Assembly: GCF_017310035.1 (NCBI RefSeq)
Contig: NZ_CP022296.1
Coordinates: forward strand, 4,092,001-4,156,000
Source of the DNA: Nocardioides sp. S5
Lineage (GTDB): Bacteria > Actinomycetota > Actinomycetes > Propionibacteriales > Nocardioidaceae
Direction: 5' to 3'
Length of the DNA stretch: 64,000 nt
The notes beneath the pieces were generated by a model that had not been told where the DNA came from, searched no databases, and saw nothing but the letters and a program-made list of their open reading frames with translations. Each line of letters begins with the position of its first letter. Position 1 is the first letter of the stretch. A program made the translations under genes and the position numbers. Of this stretch, positions 7,408-16,413 are shown piece by piece.

Positions 7408-8925
7408 GTGTCTGCTGCCACCGAGCCTATGGCCCCTCCCGCCACCGTCGAACCCAGCGTGCGCGCGGCCCTGCGCTCGCCGACGATGCTGCGCACCGAG
7501 GTGCTGGCCGGCCTCGTCGTCGCGCTCGCGCTGATCCCCGAGGCGATCTCGTTCTCGATCATCGCCGGCGTCGACCCCCGCATCGGCCTGTTCGCCTCCT
7601 TCACCATGGCTGTCTCCATCGCCTTCCTCGGCGGACGGCCGGCGATGATCTCGGCCGCGACCGGCGCGATCGCGCTGGTCATCGCCCCGGTGATGCGTGA
7701 CCACGGCTACGACTACCTCGTCGCCACGGTGCTGCTCGGCGGCCTGATCCAGATCGCTCTCGGCCTCGGCGGATTCGGCAGGCTGATGCGCTTCATCCCC
7801 CGCTCGGTGATGGTCGGGTTCGTCAACGCCCTCGCGATCCTCATCTTCCTGGCGCAGGTCCCCTACCTGGTCGACGTGCCGTGGCTGGTCTACCCGATGA
7901 TCGCCGTGGGCCTGGCGATCATGGTCGCGCTGCCGCGCGTCACGACCGTCGTGCCCGCGCCCCTCGTCGCGATCGTCGCCCTCACCGGCTTCACCGTGCT
8001 GGCCTCGCTCTCGGTGCCCGACGTCGGCGACGAGGGTGAGCTGCCCGACAGCCTGCCGGAGCTGTTCTTCCCCGACGTCCCGTGGACGCTCGAGACGCTC
8101 AAGATCATCGCTCCCTACGCGATGGCCATGGCGGTCGTCGGCCTGCTCGAGTCGCTGCTGACCGCCAAGCTCGTCGACGACATCACCGACACGCGCTCCA
8201 GCAAGACCCGGGAGTCGTGGGGCCAGGGCGCCGCCAACGTCATCACCGGCTTCTTCGGCGGCATGGGCGGCTGCGCGATGATCGGCCAGACCCTCATCAA
8301 CGTGAACGTCTCCCGCGCCCGCACCCGGATCTCGACGTTCCTGGCGGGCGTCTTCCTGCTGATCCTCGTCGTCGGCCTCGGCGACGTCGTCGCCATCATC
8401 CCGATGGCCGCGCTGGTGGCGGTGATGATCCTGGTGTCGGTCGGCACCTTCGACTGGCACTCGATCCAGCCGGCCACCCTGCGCCGGATGCCGAAGTCGG
8501 AGACCACCGTCATGGTCGCGACCGTCGCGGTCACCGTCGCCACGCACAACCTCGCCATCGGCGTCGTGGTCGGTGTGCTCGTCGCGATGACGCTCTTCGC
8601 CCGTCGCGTCGCCCACCTCACCGAGGTGCAGCGCGAGGTCGTCGAGGACCGCGACGGCGTGCCGACGGCGGTCTACCGGGTCACCGGCCAGCTGTTCTTC
8701 GCCTCGAGCAACGACCTCTACACCCAGTTCGACTACGCCGAGGACCCCGACGCCGTGGTCATCGACCTCACCGACTCCCACGTCTGGGACGCCTCGACCG
8801 TCGCCTCGCTCGACGCCATCACCACCAAGTACGCGCGCAAGGGCAAGACCGTGGAGATCATCGGGCTCAACCCCGCGAGCGCCGAGCGCCACGAGCGGCT
8901 CAGCGGGTCGCTGCCGTCGCACTGA
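7408..8925 (+). CDS. SulP family inorganic anion transporter with STAS domain
   Basis: A 505-residue membrane protein: about 10-12 hydrophobic segments from residue 30 to 410 in the SulP fold (EVLAGLVVALALIPEAISFS is the family start), then a C-terminal STAS domain (VYRVTGQLFFASSNDLY... VIDLTDSHVWDASTVASLDAI). It would import sulfate, bicarbonate or another anion; the substrate is not readable. GTG 7408 is chosen because the TAGGTT box ends 8 nt earlier, giving a leaderless start; ATG 7429 is an alternative. Probably controlled by the divergent MerR protein. Confidence 0.88.
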   Translation: MSAATEPMAPPATVEPSVRAALRSPTMLRTEVLAGLVVALALIPEAISFSIIAGVDPRIGLFASFTMAVSIAFLGGRPAMISAATGAIALVIAPVMRDHGYDYLVATVLLGGLIQIALGLGGFGRLMRFIPRSVMVGFVNALAILIFLAQVPYLVDVPWLVYPMIAVGLAIMVALPRVTTVVPAPLVAIVALTGFTVLASLSVPDVGDEGELPDSLPELFFPDVPWTLETLKIIAPYAMAMAVVGLLESLLTAKLVDDITDTRSSKTRESWGQGAANVITGFFGGMGGCAMIGQTLINVNVSRARTRISTFLAGVFLLILVVGLGDVVAIIPMAALVAVMILVSVGTFDWHSIQPATLRRMPKSETTVMVATVAVTVATHNLAIGVVVGVLVAMTLFARRVAHLTEVQREVVEDRDGVPTAVYRVTGQLFFASSNDLYTQFDYAEDPDAVVIDLTDSHVWDASTVASLDAITTKYARKGKTVEIIGLNPASAERHERLSGSLPSH

Positions 8926-9004
8926 CCCGCCCTCGGGTGAGCGACGTCGTACTCCGTCGTGGCAGGATGCTGCCCGCTGCGGAACCTCCGGGAACCGTGG
9001 CAAC

Positions 9005-9080
9005 GCCCCAGTAGCTCAGTGGATAGAGCAGCCGCCTCCTAAGCGAAAGGTCGCGCGTTCGACTCGCGCCTGGGGCACCA
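9005..9080 (+). tRNA. tRNA-Arg (anticodon CCU)
   Basis: A 76-nt cloverleaf: acceptor arms GCCCCAG/CTGGGGC, D stem GCTC/GAGC, anticodon loop CTCCTAA, T stem GCGCG/CGCGC with loop TTCGACT, discriminator A and an encoded CCA. The anticodon CCT reads AGG codons. The two outer pairs of the anticodon stem are broken (27 G against 43 A, 28 C against 42 A), where related tRNAs usually have full pairing. It may still work, but the defect is notable. Confidence 0.9.
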
Positions 9081-9190
9081 CCACACCGCCTTGGTCCCAC
9101 CCTCGACGCGGCGGCGCAGGGAAGACAACGTCGCGCGCCGCTACGCGCCTGGACGCAGGGTCGCATGGAGCGACGACGTCGCCACCGGCC

Positions 9191-9882
9191 TCAGCCTGGG
9201 TGGAGTCGAGGGGTGAAGTGCGCGCTTTCCATGTCCATGTGCCCGCTGTGTGGGCCCCATGCGCTGTCGTAGTAGTCGGGCCGGGACGGGTCGTACGCAC
9301 CGTCGAGGACGTACGGCACGAGGCTGTGCCTGGTGAAGACCGAAACCCGCACCCACCGGGGCCGGGCATCCATGCTTGCGCTGCTCAGACAGTCTCTCGG
9401 AAGGATGACGGTGACACGGTCGCGGGCGTAGTCGAAGCGCACTTTCGCCCGCTCGTCCTCATTTGAGGAGCAGCCGCCTATGCGTCCGTGGACGGCTTCG
9501 TAGACGTGGACCTTGCCTGCCACGGTCGGTGAACCATCCCTCCGTTGCAGTGGGCTGGCGTTCCAGTACCAGCCTGCACCCTTCCCGGGTCGAGATGACC
9601 GGTCCACCTTGATGTACCCACCTACGGCAACCGAGCTGTCGTGACTCGGTAGCGTGAGCTCTCGAACCCACGTCCGGATCATCAGCACGCGATTCGTGTG
9701 CCGAACGACCACGCGGTGGATGTCTGCTTCGCGGTGGGCTGGCGCCGCCGACACATCCCCTTCCAGCACTTCGACCGTGTCGGCGTCCGGGTCGCTCCGG
9801 GTATCGCGGCAGGCGGCGCGCCGAGAGAGCCCGCCAGCAGCGCCGCGATCGAGCCCCACGCAGCCGCTCTCTTCAGACCCAT
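9191..9882 (-). pseudogene. Secreted protein of unknown function, frameshifted
   Basis: The first 25 codons from ATG 9882 (GGAAGGG upstream) encode a clean signal peptide, MGLKRAAAWGSIAALLAGS followed by LGAPPAA. That frame then turns into nonsense, while the neighbouring frame continues with protein-like sequence from CRDTRSDPDADTVEVLEGDV to the stop at 9191, including RWVRVSVFTRHSLVPYVLD. The junction lies near 9800-9812. A one- or two-base change has split the gene, or the base there is a sequencing error. Read in the second frame alone, an ORF could start at ATG 9973. The family is not recognised. Confidence 0.55.
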
Positions 9883-10050
9883 CAGTTGCCCTTCCGCCCC
9901 GTGAGGCGACGACGGCGTCGGCTCGCTGCGCGATGATCTCGCACAGCTGGTCGCTCGTCCATGGGCGCCGCATGGGTCCCACCCTGTTCAGTAGCCCCTC
10001 CAGCACTGGTTGAGGCGAACGGGTCCTGCGCCGGTTGACGACGGTCCGGA
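9883..10050. other. Gap upstream of the frameshifted gene, no clear gene
   Basis: I see no complete gene. On the minus strand, 9883-9973 has codon-like composition (MRRPWTSDQLCEIIAQRAD) and one frame ends in a TGA that overlaps the ATG of the frameshifted gene (TGATG), as if a short or decayed upstream gene once was coupled to it. Base composition is less GC-rich than in the flanking genes. Confidence 0.35.
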
Positions 10051-10803
10051 CTAGATCGTGTGGCCGCCGTTGACCGAGATGCGCTGCCCGGTGATGAAGC
10101 CGCCCGCGTCGGAGGCCAGGTGGGCCACCGTCGCGGCGACGTCGTCGGGCGTGCCCATCCGCCGCAGCGGCACGTCGGCGACGTAGGAGTCCGTGCTGAT
10201 GCCGGCGTGGCGCTCGACCGGGATCCACCCGGGCTGGACGAGGTTGACGGTGACGCCCTCAGGCCCCAGCTCCTTCGCCCACACCCGGGTGAGCCCGACC
10301 TGGGCGTTCTTGGCAGCGACGTACGCCGACATGCCGGGCGTGGCCCGGTCCGCCATGTCGGAGCCGATCAGGACGACCCGCCCGCCGCCGGCCGACCGCA
10401 TGGTCGGCAGCGCGGCCTGCACGAGCAGGGTGGGGCTCTTGACGAAGAACTCCAGCTGGTCGAGGTGCGCGCGCCAGGACAGCTCGTCCACGCCGACCTC
10501 CGGCTGGGGACCGGTGGCGTTGGCGACGACCGCGGTCACCGGGCCGAGAGTCGTGGAGACCTGGGCGAAGAGGTCGGCGACCCCGTCCTCGTCGACGACG
10601 TCGGCCCCGAACGCCTCGGCGACGCCGCCGGCACTCCTGATCCGCTCGACGACGGCCTCGGCACCATCGCGGCCGCGCAGGTAGTTGACCGCGACGGGCC
10701 GACCGGCGGCCGCGAGCCGGACGGCGATGGCCGCGCCGAGCCCGCGCGACGCGCCGGTGACGACCGCGACCCCCGCGGCGGCACCCGGCTCAGACGGTGT
10801 CAC
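10051..10803 (-). CDS. SDR family oxidoreductase
   Basis: A 250-residue classical short-chain dehydrogenase: NAD(P)-binding VTGASRGLGAA near residues 15-25, catalytic Ser in VLIGSDMAD, Tyr/Lys in SAYVAAKNAQ, C-terminal GQRISVNGGHTI. The substrate is unknown. The GTG start at 10803 overlaps the end of the LacI gene by 14 nt, so it is the last gene of the sugar operon. With the SMP-30 lactonase across the divergent promoter, a sugar-1-dehydrogenase role is attractive (inference), though FabG-like reduction cannot be excluded. Confidence 0.85.
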   Translation of the reverse strand: MTPSEPGAAAGVAVVTGASRGLGAAIAVRLAAAGRPVAVNYLRGRDGAEAVVERIRSAGGVAEAFGADVVDEDGVADLFAQVSTTLGPVTAVVANATGPQPEVGVDELSWRAHLDQLEFFVKSPTLLVQAALPTMRSAGGGRVVLIGSDMADRATPGMSAYVAAKNAQVGLTRVWAKELGPEGVTVNLVQPGWIPVERHAGISTDSYVADVPLRRMGTPDDVAATVAHLASDAGGFITGQRISVNGGHTI

Positions 10804-11815
10804 GACGCACCAGCTCCGGCACGAAGACGACGCGACGCGGGGCGCCACGTCCGCCCTGGTCGATCGCCTCGACCAGGAGCCGGACCGCCTCGGTGACCAT
10901 CTGGCCGATCGGGTTGCGCAGCGTGGTGAGGGGCGGCTCGGTGCGCTCGGCGACGCCGAGGTCGTCGTAGCCGACGATCGCGACGTCGTCGGGGACCCGG
11001 ATGCCGCGAGCCCCGAGCTCGCGCATCGCACCGAGTGCCATCAGGTCGGACGCGGCGAAGATCCCGTCGATGTCGCCGTCGGCGTCGAGCAGCTCGGCGC
11101 AGGCCCTGGTCCCGCTGTGCTCGGTGAAGTCGCCGTGGGCGACCAGGCTGCTGTCCAGCCCCGCCGCCTCCAGCTCCTGGCGCCAGCCCACGAGCCGGTC
11201 GTGACCGGCGCGCATGTCGCGCGGTCCGGCGATCGTGGCGATCCTGCGCCGACCGCTCTCGACCAGGACCCTCACGGCCTGGGCCGCGGCACCGGCGTTG
11301 TCGCTGTCGACGACGGGGACCCGCTCGGCGCCGATCCACGGGGCGCCGATGAACACGCACGGCAGCCCGAGGTCGGAGAGGTGCTCGGCGAGGCGGTCGT
11401 CGCGGTGGTGCGAGGCGACGATGGCGCCGTCGACGTAGCGCCCGCGCAGGTAGAGCAGCATGCGGTCCTCGTCGCCCGGCTGGGCGAGCAGGAGCACGAG
11501 CTGCAGGTCGCGCTCGCGCAGCGAACGGGCCACGGCGTGCAGCATCCGCGCGAAGAACGGGTCGGAGAAGACGCGCTCGTCCGACTCGGGCAGGATCACC
11601 GCGACGGAGCCGGTCCGCTGCATGACGAGGGAGCGGGCGGCACCGTTCGGCGTGTAGCCGAGCTCTCGTGCGGCGTCGACGACCGCGGCCTGCGCCTTGG
11701 CGCTCACCTTGGACCTGCCGTTGAGCGCACGCGACGCCGTCGCCTTGCTGACCCCTGCCAGCCTGGCCACCTCGTCCAGCGTGGACGCGTGCCCGTTCAC
11801 CACCACCTGGGTCAC
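10790..11815 (-). CDS. LacI family transcriptional regulator
   Basis: A 341-residue repressor: HTH at about residues 12-32 (TLDEVARLAGVSKATASRAL), hinge helix with YTPNGAARSL, then a periplasmic-binding-protein-like effector domain with VDGAIVAS and DVAIVGYDDL. It would bind a sugar and release DNA. GTG 11815 overlaps the TGA of the GH1 gene (GTGA). The likely targets are the two palindromes at 16400-16413 and 16501-16514, both fitting TGnAAnCGnTTnCA, upstream of the importer operon and of the SMP-30 gene. Confidence 0.92.
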   Translation of the reverse strand: MTQVVVNGHASTLDEVARLAGVSKATASRALNGRSKVSAKAQAAVVDAARELGYTPNGAARSLVMQRTGSVAVILPESDERVFSDPFFARMLHAVARSLRERDLQLVLLLAQPGDEDRMLLYLRGRYVDGAIVASHHRDDRLAEHLSDLGLPCVFIGAPWIGAERVPVVDSDNAGAAAQAVRVLVESGRRRIATIAGPRDMRAGHDRLVGWRQELEAAGLDSSLVAHGDFTEHSGTRACAELLDADGDIDGIFAASDLMALGAMRELGARGIRVPDDVAIVGYDDLGVAERTEPPLTTLRNPIGQMVTEAVRLLVEAIDQGGRGAPRRVVFVPELVRRDTV

Positions 11816-13254
11816 GCTACTGGCAGGCCGTTCGCCACGGCCACCTCCGCAAACCACCGCGCGCTGTCCTTGGGCGTGCGCACCTGGGTGTCGTAGTCGA
11901 CGTGGACGATGCCGAAGCGGTGGGCGTAGCCGTAGCTCCACTCGAAGTTGTCCATCAGCGACCACACGAAGTAGCCGCGCACGTCGACGCCGGCGTCCAT
12001 CGCGTCCCGCACCGCGTGCAGGTGCTGCTCGATGAACTGCTGGCGGCCGGTGTCGTGGATCGCGCCGTCCTCCACCACGTCGTCGGCCATCGCGCCGTTC
12101 TCGGTGATGTAGATCGGCGGCGCGCCGTAGGCGTCCCTGAGCCGGACGAGCAGGCGCGTCAGTGCGTCCGCGTCGATCTCCCAGTCGCGGTCGGTGGTCG
12201 GCCGGCCGGTCCGCGGGAACACGAAGCCACCCCCGGGGTACGGCGACTCGCGCGGGCGCGTTGAGTGCTGGATCCGGCTCCCGAGGAGCTCGCCCGGCTC
12301 GGCGTCGTACGGCAGCGCCGCGGGGAGGTCGGGGTGGTAGAAGTTCACGCCGAGGAAGTCGGTCGGCGCACTGATCAGCTCGAGGTCGCCGTCGAGGACG
12401 AAGTCCTCCCAGCGCTTGCCCTCGAAGAGCATGCCCACGGTGTCGCGGGACAGGTCGTCGGCGTACTTCCCGAGGAACAGCGGGTCGAGGAAAACCCGGT
12501 TGTGGAAGCCGTCGAGCCGCCGCGCCGCCTCGACGTCGTCCTCGCGGGTCGGGTCGAAGGGGTCGGCCACGGTCGGGTTGAGCGTGATGCCCACGGCCTT
12601 CCCGTTCTCGGGGGTGCCACCGCGACGACGGAACTCGTCGACGAACAGTCCGTGGCCGAGGAGCAGGTGATGAGCAGCGACGACCCCGGCGACGCCCTCG
12701 CTGCGTCCGGGGGCGTGGCCCCCGCTGGTGTAGCCCATGAACGCCGAGCACCACGGCTCGTTGTGGGTCGTCCAGCTGTCGACACGGTCGCCGAGCACGT
12801 CGTGCACGGCCATCGCGTAGTCGAGGAACCGGTGGGCGGTGTCGCGGTTGGTCCAGCCGCCCTCGTCCTCCAGCGCTTGTGGGAGGTCCCAGTGGTAGAG
12901 GGTCAGCCACGGCGTGATGCCGGCCTCGAGCAGCTCGTCGGTGAGCCTGCTGTAGAAGTCCAGCCCGGCGGCGTTCACCGGCCCACCGTCAGGGCACACG
13001 CGCGGCCAGGCGACGGAGAAGCGGTACGAGCCGAGGCCGAGCTCCTTCATCATGGCGACGTCCTGCGGCATCCGGTCGTAGTGCTCGCACGCGACGTCGC
13101 CGGTGTCGCCACCGAGGATCGCGCCGGGCACCCGCGAGAAGGTGTCCCAGATGGACGGCGCACGCCCGTCAACCGTCACCGCACCCTCGATCTGGTAGCT
13201 CGCCGCAGCGGCCCCCCAGAGGAAGTCGGACGGAAAGGATCGGATGGTCGTCAT
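11812..13254 (-). CDS. GH1 family beta-glucosidase
   Basis: A 480-residue intracellular glycoside hydrolase of family 1 that would split beta-glucosides such as cellobiose. Both catalytic glutamates are present: acid/base E166 in THNEPW and nucleophile E385 in ITENGA. The N-terminal FPSDFLWGAAAASYQIEGA is the family signature. No signal peptide, so it acts on sugars brought in by the adjacent importer. Its ATG overlaps the stop of the second permease (ATGA) and its stop overlaps the LacI start, so the operon is tightly packed. Confidence 0.95.
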   Translation of the reverse strand: MTTIRSFPSDFLWGAAAASYQIEGAVTVDGRAPSIWDTFSRVPGAILGGDTGDVACEHYDRMPQDVAMMKELGLGSYRFSVAWPRVCPDGGPVNAAGLDFYSRLTDELLEAGITPWLTLYHWDLPQALEDEGGWTNRDTAHRFLDYAMAVHDVLGDRVDSWTTHNEPWCSAFMGYTSGGHAPGRSEGVAGVVAAHHLLLGHGLFVDEFRRRGGTPENGKAVGITLNPTVADPFDPTREDDVEAARRLDGFHNRVFLDPLFLGKYADDLSRDTVGMLFEGKRWEDFVLDGDLELISAPTDFLGVNFYHPDLPAALPYDAEPGELLGSRIQHSTRPRESPYPGGGFVFPRTGRPTTDRDWEIDADALTRLLVRLRDAYGAPPIYITENGAMADDVVEDGAIHDTGRQQFIEQHLHAVRDAMDAGVDVRGYFVWSLMDNFEWSYGYAHRFGIVHVDYDTQVRTPKDSARWFAEVAVANGLPVA

Positions 13255-14081
13255 CCCTTGACGGCTCCTTGCATGATGCCGGCCACGAGCTGGCGGCCGG
13301 TCGCGATGAACAGAAGTAGCAGCGGGATCGTCGCGAGCAGGGTGCCGGCCTGCAGCAGCGCGATGTCGGCGATGCCGCCCGCTGGCGCGATCTTGAGCTG
13401 GTCGAGCGCGGTCTGGAGGGTCTGGACGTCGGAGCCCTGCAGGATCAGCAGCGGCCACATGAACTCGGTCCAGGTCTGCATGAAGGTGAACAGCGCGAGG
13501 ATCGCCATGGCCGGTCGCGCAGCGGGCACCGCGACCGTCCAGAACGTGCGCAGCTGCGAGCAGCCGTCGACGCGGGCCGCCTCGATGAGCTCGTCGGGGA
13601 TCGCGTCGAGGAGGTACTGGCGCATGAAGAAGACCCCGAACGCCGTGACGAGGAAGGGCAGGACCACGGCGGTGCGGGTCCCCGTGAGCTCGAGGTTGCT
13701 GAAGGTCTTGAGCAGGGGCACGAACGCCAGCTGGGTGGGCACCGCCATCGTGGCGACGACGAACGCCATGGCCAGGTTGCTCCCGCGGAACCGGAGCTTG
13801 GCGAAGGAGTAGCCCGCGAGCGTGGAGAAGAACACGACGGACGCCGCCGAGATCCCCGAGATCAGCACCGAGTTCGCGAGCGCCGACCAGAAGTCGATCT
13901 GGTCGAAGACGCGACGGGCGTTGTCGAGGAAGTAGCCGCCGGGGTAGAGCGGCAACGGGCTCTGGATCGCGCGCTCCTTGGTCACCGAGCCGATGACGAA
14001 GGACCAGTAGAGCGGGAACGTCGAGCCCAGCACGAAGGCCGACAGCAGGCCGTAGACGAGGAACCCGGGACGTCGGCTCAC
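13251..14081 (-). CDS. Carbohydrate ABC transporter permease (MalG type)
   Basis: A 276-residue inner-membrane permease with six hydrophobic segments and the EAA loop (ELIEAARVDGCSQLRTFWTVAVP) that contacts the ATPase. GTG 14081 is preceded by GAGGAGGGGGGAG and overlaps the TGA of the first permease (GTGA). It forms the channel with that permease. No ATPase gene lies in the operon, so a shared MsiK-type ATPase encoded elsewhere probably energises the importer. Confidence 0.92.
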   Translation of the reverse strand: MSRRPGFLVYGLLSAFVLGSTFPLYWSFVIGSVTKERAIQSPLPLYPGGYFLDNARRVFDQIDFWSALANSVLISGISAASVVFFSTLAGYSFAKLRFRGSNLAMAFVVATMAVPTQLAFVPLLKTFSNLELTGTRTAVVLPFLVTAFGVFFMRQYLLDAIPDELIEAARVDGCSQLRTFWTVAVPAARPAMAILALFTFMQTWTEFMWPLLILQGSDVQTLQTALDQLKIAPAGGIADIALLQAGTLLATIPLLLLFIATGRQLVAGIMQGAVKG

Positions 14082-15082
14082 CGCTCCCCCCTCCTCTGCA
14101 CCTGACGGGTGATGGCGTAGTTGAGCAGCGCGATGCCGATGATGATGAGGACGATGATCCAGGTCGCCGCAGCCGCGCGCGGGTAGGGATCCGTGCCGCT
14201 GTTGGAGGTGTTGAAGACGTACATCGTCAGCGTCTGGTACTGGTAGTTCGCCCCGCCCTGGAACTGCAGGTTGGTGTCGAAGAGCCGCGGCTCGGTGAAG
14301 ATCTGCATCCCCCCGATGGTGGCGGTGATGATGACGAAGAGCATCGTCGGCCGGATCGACGGCAGGGTGACGTGGAAGAACTGCTGCACGCGACCGGCGC
14401 CGTCGATCGCCGCTGCCTCGTAGAGCTGGCGCGGGATCGCCTGGAGCGCGGCGAGGATGATCAGGGTGTTGTAGCCGGTCCAGCGGTAGTTGACCATCGT
14501 CGCGATGGCCGTCCAGCTGGCGAACCGGTCGGAGTGCCAGGCCACGCCCGACAGTCCGACGGCGCGCAGCACCTCGTTGGCCAGGCCGGTCTTGTCGGCG
14601 AAGATGCTGCCGAAGATGAGCGCGGCCGCGGCCGGCGCGACGACGAACGGGAGCAGCACGCTCATCCGCCACCAGGTGCGCCCGCGCAACGGGGTGTCGA
14701 GCATGGCGGCCACGACCGTGGCGACGACCACCTGCGGCACCGCGGAGAGCACGAAGATGCCGATGGTGTTCCAGAAGGCCTTGTGGAACACCGGGTCGGC
14801 CAGCACGTGGCCGTAGTTGGCGAACCCGACGCCCTCGCCGTGGGTCAGCCCGTAGCGGGGCCAGGAGAAGAAGGAGAGGTAGCCCGAGTAGACCATCGGG
14901 TAGACGCCGATGACGAGGAAGAGCGCGAAGAACGGCACGACGTAGAGGTAGGGCGAGAAGCGGAAGTCCCAGTGGGAGAGCTTCTGCCGCCACGTCAGCC
15001 CGGGAGGTGGGACCGGCGAGCCCGTCGCCGGGGAGGTCTCGAGGACCTCCCCGGCGGGGGCGTCGGTGCGGGTCACGGACAT
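14078..15082 (-). CDS. Carbohydrate ABC transporter permease (MalF type)
   Basis: A 334-residue permease with a Pro-rich N-terminus, six hydrophobic segments starting near residue 45 (YLYVVPFFALFLVIGVYP) and the EAA loop (QLYEAAAIDGAGRVQQFFHVTLP). Partner of the downstream MalG-type permease, with which it overlaps by 4 nt. It starts 2 nt past the stop of the solute-binding protein, whose last codons supply its ribosome binding site. Confidence 0.92.
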   Translation of the reverse strand: MSVTRTDAPAGEVLETSPATGSPVPPPGLTWRQKLSHWDFRFSPYLYVVPFFALFLVIGVYPMVYSGYLSFFSWPRYGLTHGEGVGFANYGHVLADPVFHKAFWNTIGIFVLSAVPQVVVATVVAAMLDTPLRGRTWWRMSVLLPFVVAPAAAALIFGSIFADKTGLANEVLRAVGLSGVAWHSDRFASWTAIATMVNYRWTGYNTLIILAALQAIPRQLYEAAAIDGAGRVQQFFHVTLPSIRPTMLFVIITATIGGMQIFTEPRLFDTNLQFQGGANYQYQTLTMYVFNTSNSGTDPYPRAAAATWIIVLIIIGIALLNYAITRQVQRRGER

Positions 15083-15084
15083 GG

Positions 15085-16368
15085 TCAGGACAGGCCGTCG
15101 ACGGCCTGGGTGAAGGTCTCCCAGGACTCGTCCGGCGAGGCGCCCTCGTCGACGCGCTGGATCGCGGTCTGGAAGAGGCCGAGGATGTCGGAGTACATGT
15201 CGCCCTTGTAGGGACGGCCCGGCTCCACCGCGGCGGCGCGGTCGGCGAGGATCACCGCGGTCGGAGCGTCGTTGAAGTAGGGGTCGGTGGCGTTCTCGGC
15301 GGCGAGGCTCTCCTGCGCCTCGACGTTGGCGGGGTAGTTGCCGGCGGCCTCGAAGGCCGCGAGCTCCTGGTCGGCGTCGGTGAGCCAGCTGGCGAACTCC
15401 TGGGCCTCCTCCTGGTGCTCCGACATGGCAGGCACGGCGAGGTAGGAGCCTCCCCAGTTGCCGCCGCCGCCCGGGAACGCGTTGGCGATGTCCCAACCCT
15501 TCACCTCGGGCGCGTTGGACTTGATGTTGGAGAACATCCAGCCCGGGCACGGCATCGTGGCGAAGCCGTCGTTGGTGAAGTTGGCGGTCCAGTCCTCCTT
15601 CCACTGCACGACCCGCGGCGAGAGCGTCGTGGAGTAGCCGGTGACGGTGTCCCAGACCAGCTCGAGCTCGGCGTTCTCCACGTCGATCGTGTTGTCGGCC
15701 GTCTGGAACGGGAACTCGGCCTGGTTCAACATCGCCTGGGCGATCGAGCCGCTGGAGTCGTACCACTTGGTCTCGGGCAGCGCTGCAGTGAGCTCCTCGC
15801 CGGCGGCGAAGTAGGAGTCCCACGTCTCGAAGATCGCCTCGACCTCCTCGCGGTCCGAGGGCAGCCCGGCCTTCTCGAACAGGTCGGCGCGGTAGCAGAA
15901 GGCCTCCGGGCCGGCGTCGGTCGGATAGCCGACCTGCTTGCCGTCCGCGGTCTGTCCGGCCTGGTAGGCGTACTCGACCCAGCGGTCGTCGAGCGAGGGG
16001 TCCGAGATGTCGGCGAACTGGTCGGAGGCGCCCTCGGAGAGGAACTGCGGCATCGCGTCGCCCTCGACGGCGACGATGTCGGTGAGGCCGTCACCGGCCT
16101 GCAGCTTCTGGGTCAGCGTCTGCTTCCACGGGTCCCAGTCGGCGATCTTGGTCATCTCGACCGAGAAGGGCCGGTCGGGGTCGGCGTTCCACTCCTCGAT
16201 CAGCGCGTCGTAGCCGAAGTCGCTGAACGTGGTGATGGTGAGGACGTCGTCCTTGCCGAGCGAGGCCTGGCTGGCCTCGGAGTCGCCGCCGCAGGCGGCG
16301 GTCGTGCCGGCCACGAGTGCCAGGGCGGCACCGACGGCGGCCTTTCGTCGAGTGGTGGAGTGGCGCAT
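15085..16368 (-). CDS. Extracellular sugar-binding lipoprotein of the ABC importer
   Basis: A 427-residue solute-binding protein (family 1, oligosaccharide type). The N-terminus is a lipoprotein signal: basic MRHSTTRRK, a hydrophobic stretch and a lipobox ending in AAC with the lipidated Cys near residue 26. The mature part has the expected TITTFSDFGYDALIEEW start and Trp-rich binding region. It would hand an oligosaccharide, probably a beta-glucoside given the GH1 enzyme, to the two permeases. First gene of the operon, with a LacI-type operator 31 nt before its ATG. Confidence 0.92.
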   Translation of the reverse strand: MRHSTTRRKAAVGAALALVAGTTAACGGDSEASQASLGKDDVLTITTFSDFGYDALIEEWNADPDRPFSVEMTKIADWDPWKQTLTQKLQAGDGLTDIVAVEGDAMPQFLSEGASDQFADISDPSLDDRWVEYAYQAGQTADGKQVGYPTDAGPEAFCYRADLFEKAGLPSDREEVEAIFETWDSYFAAGEELTAALPETKWYDSSGSIAQAMLNQAEFPFQTADNTIDVENAELELVWDTVTGYSTTLSPRVVQWKEDWTANFTNDGFATMPCPGWMFSNIKSNAPEVKGWDIANAFPGGGGNWGGSYLAVPAMSEHQEEAQEFASWLTDADQELAAFEAAGNYPANVEAQESLAAENATDPYFNDAPTAVILADRAAAVEPGRPYKGDMYSDILGLFQTAIQRVDEGASPDESWETFTQAVDGLS

Positions 16369-16399
16369 GGTCTGGTGCTCCTCGCGATCGAACCGATGG

Positions 16400-16413
16400 T
16401 GGAATCGATTCCA
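16400..16413. promoter_or_regulatory. LacI-type operator, importer side
   Basis: TGGAATCGATTCCA is a perfect palindrome (also perfect when extended to 16399-16414) and fits TGnAAnCGnTTnCA. It ends 31 nt upstream of the binding-protein ATG and 101 bp from a second site of the same consensus. The obvious ligand is the LacI protein of the operon. Confidence 0.8.

Noticed and set aside
9005..10050. Integrated element bordered by tRNA-Arg
   Set aside because: No integrase and no second copy of the tRNA 3' end were found nearby; only a decayed gene. Not enough to call an island.
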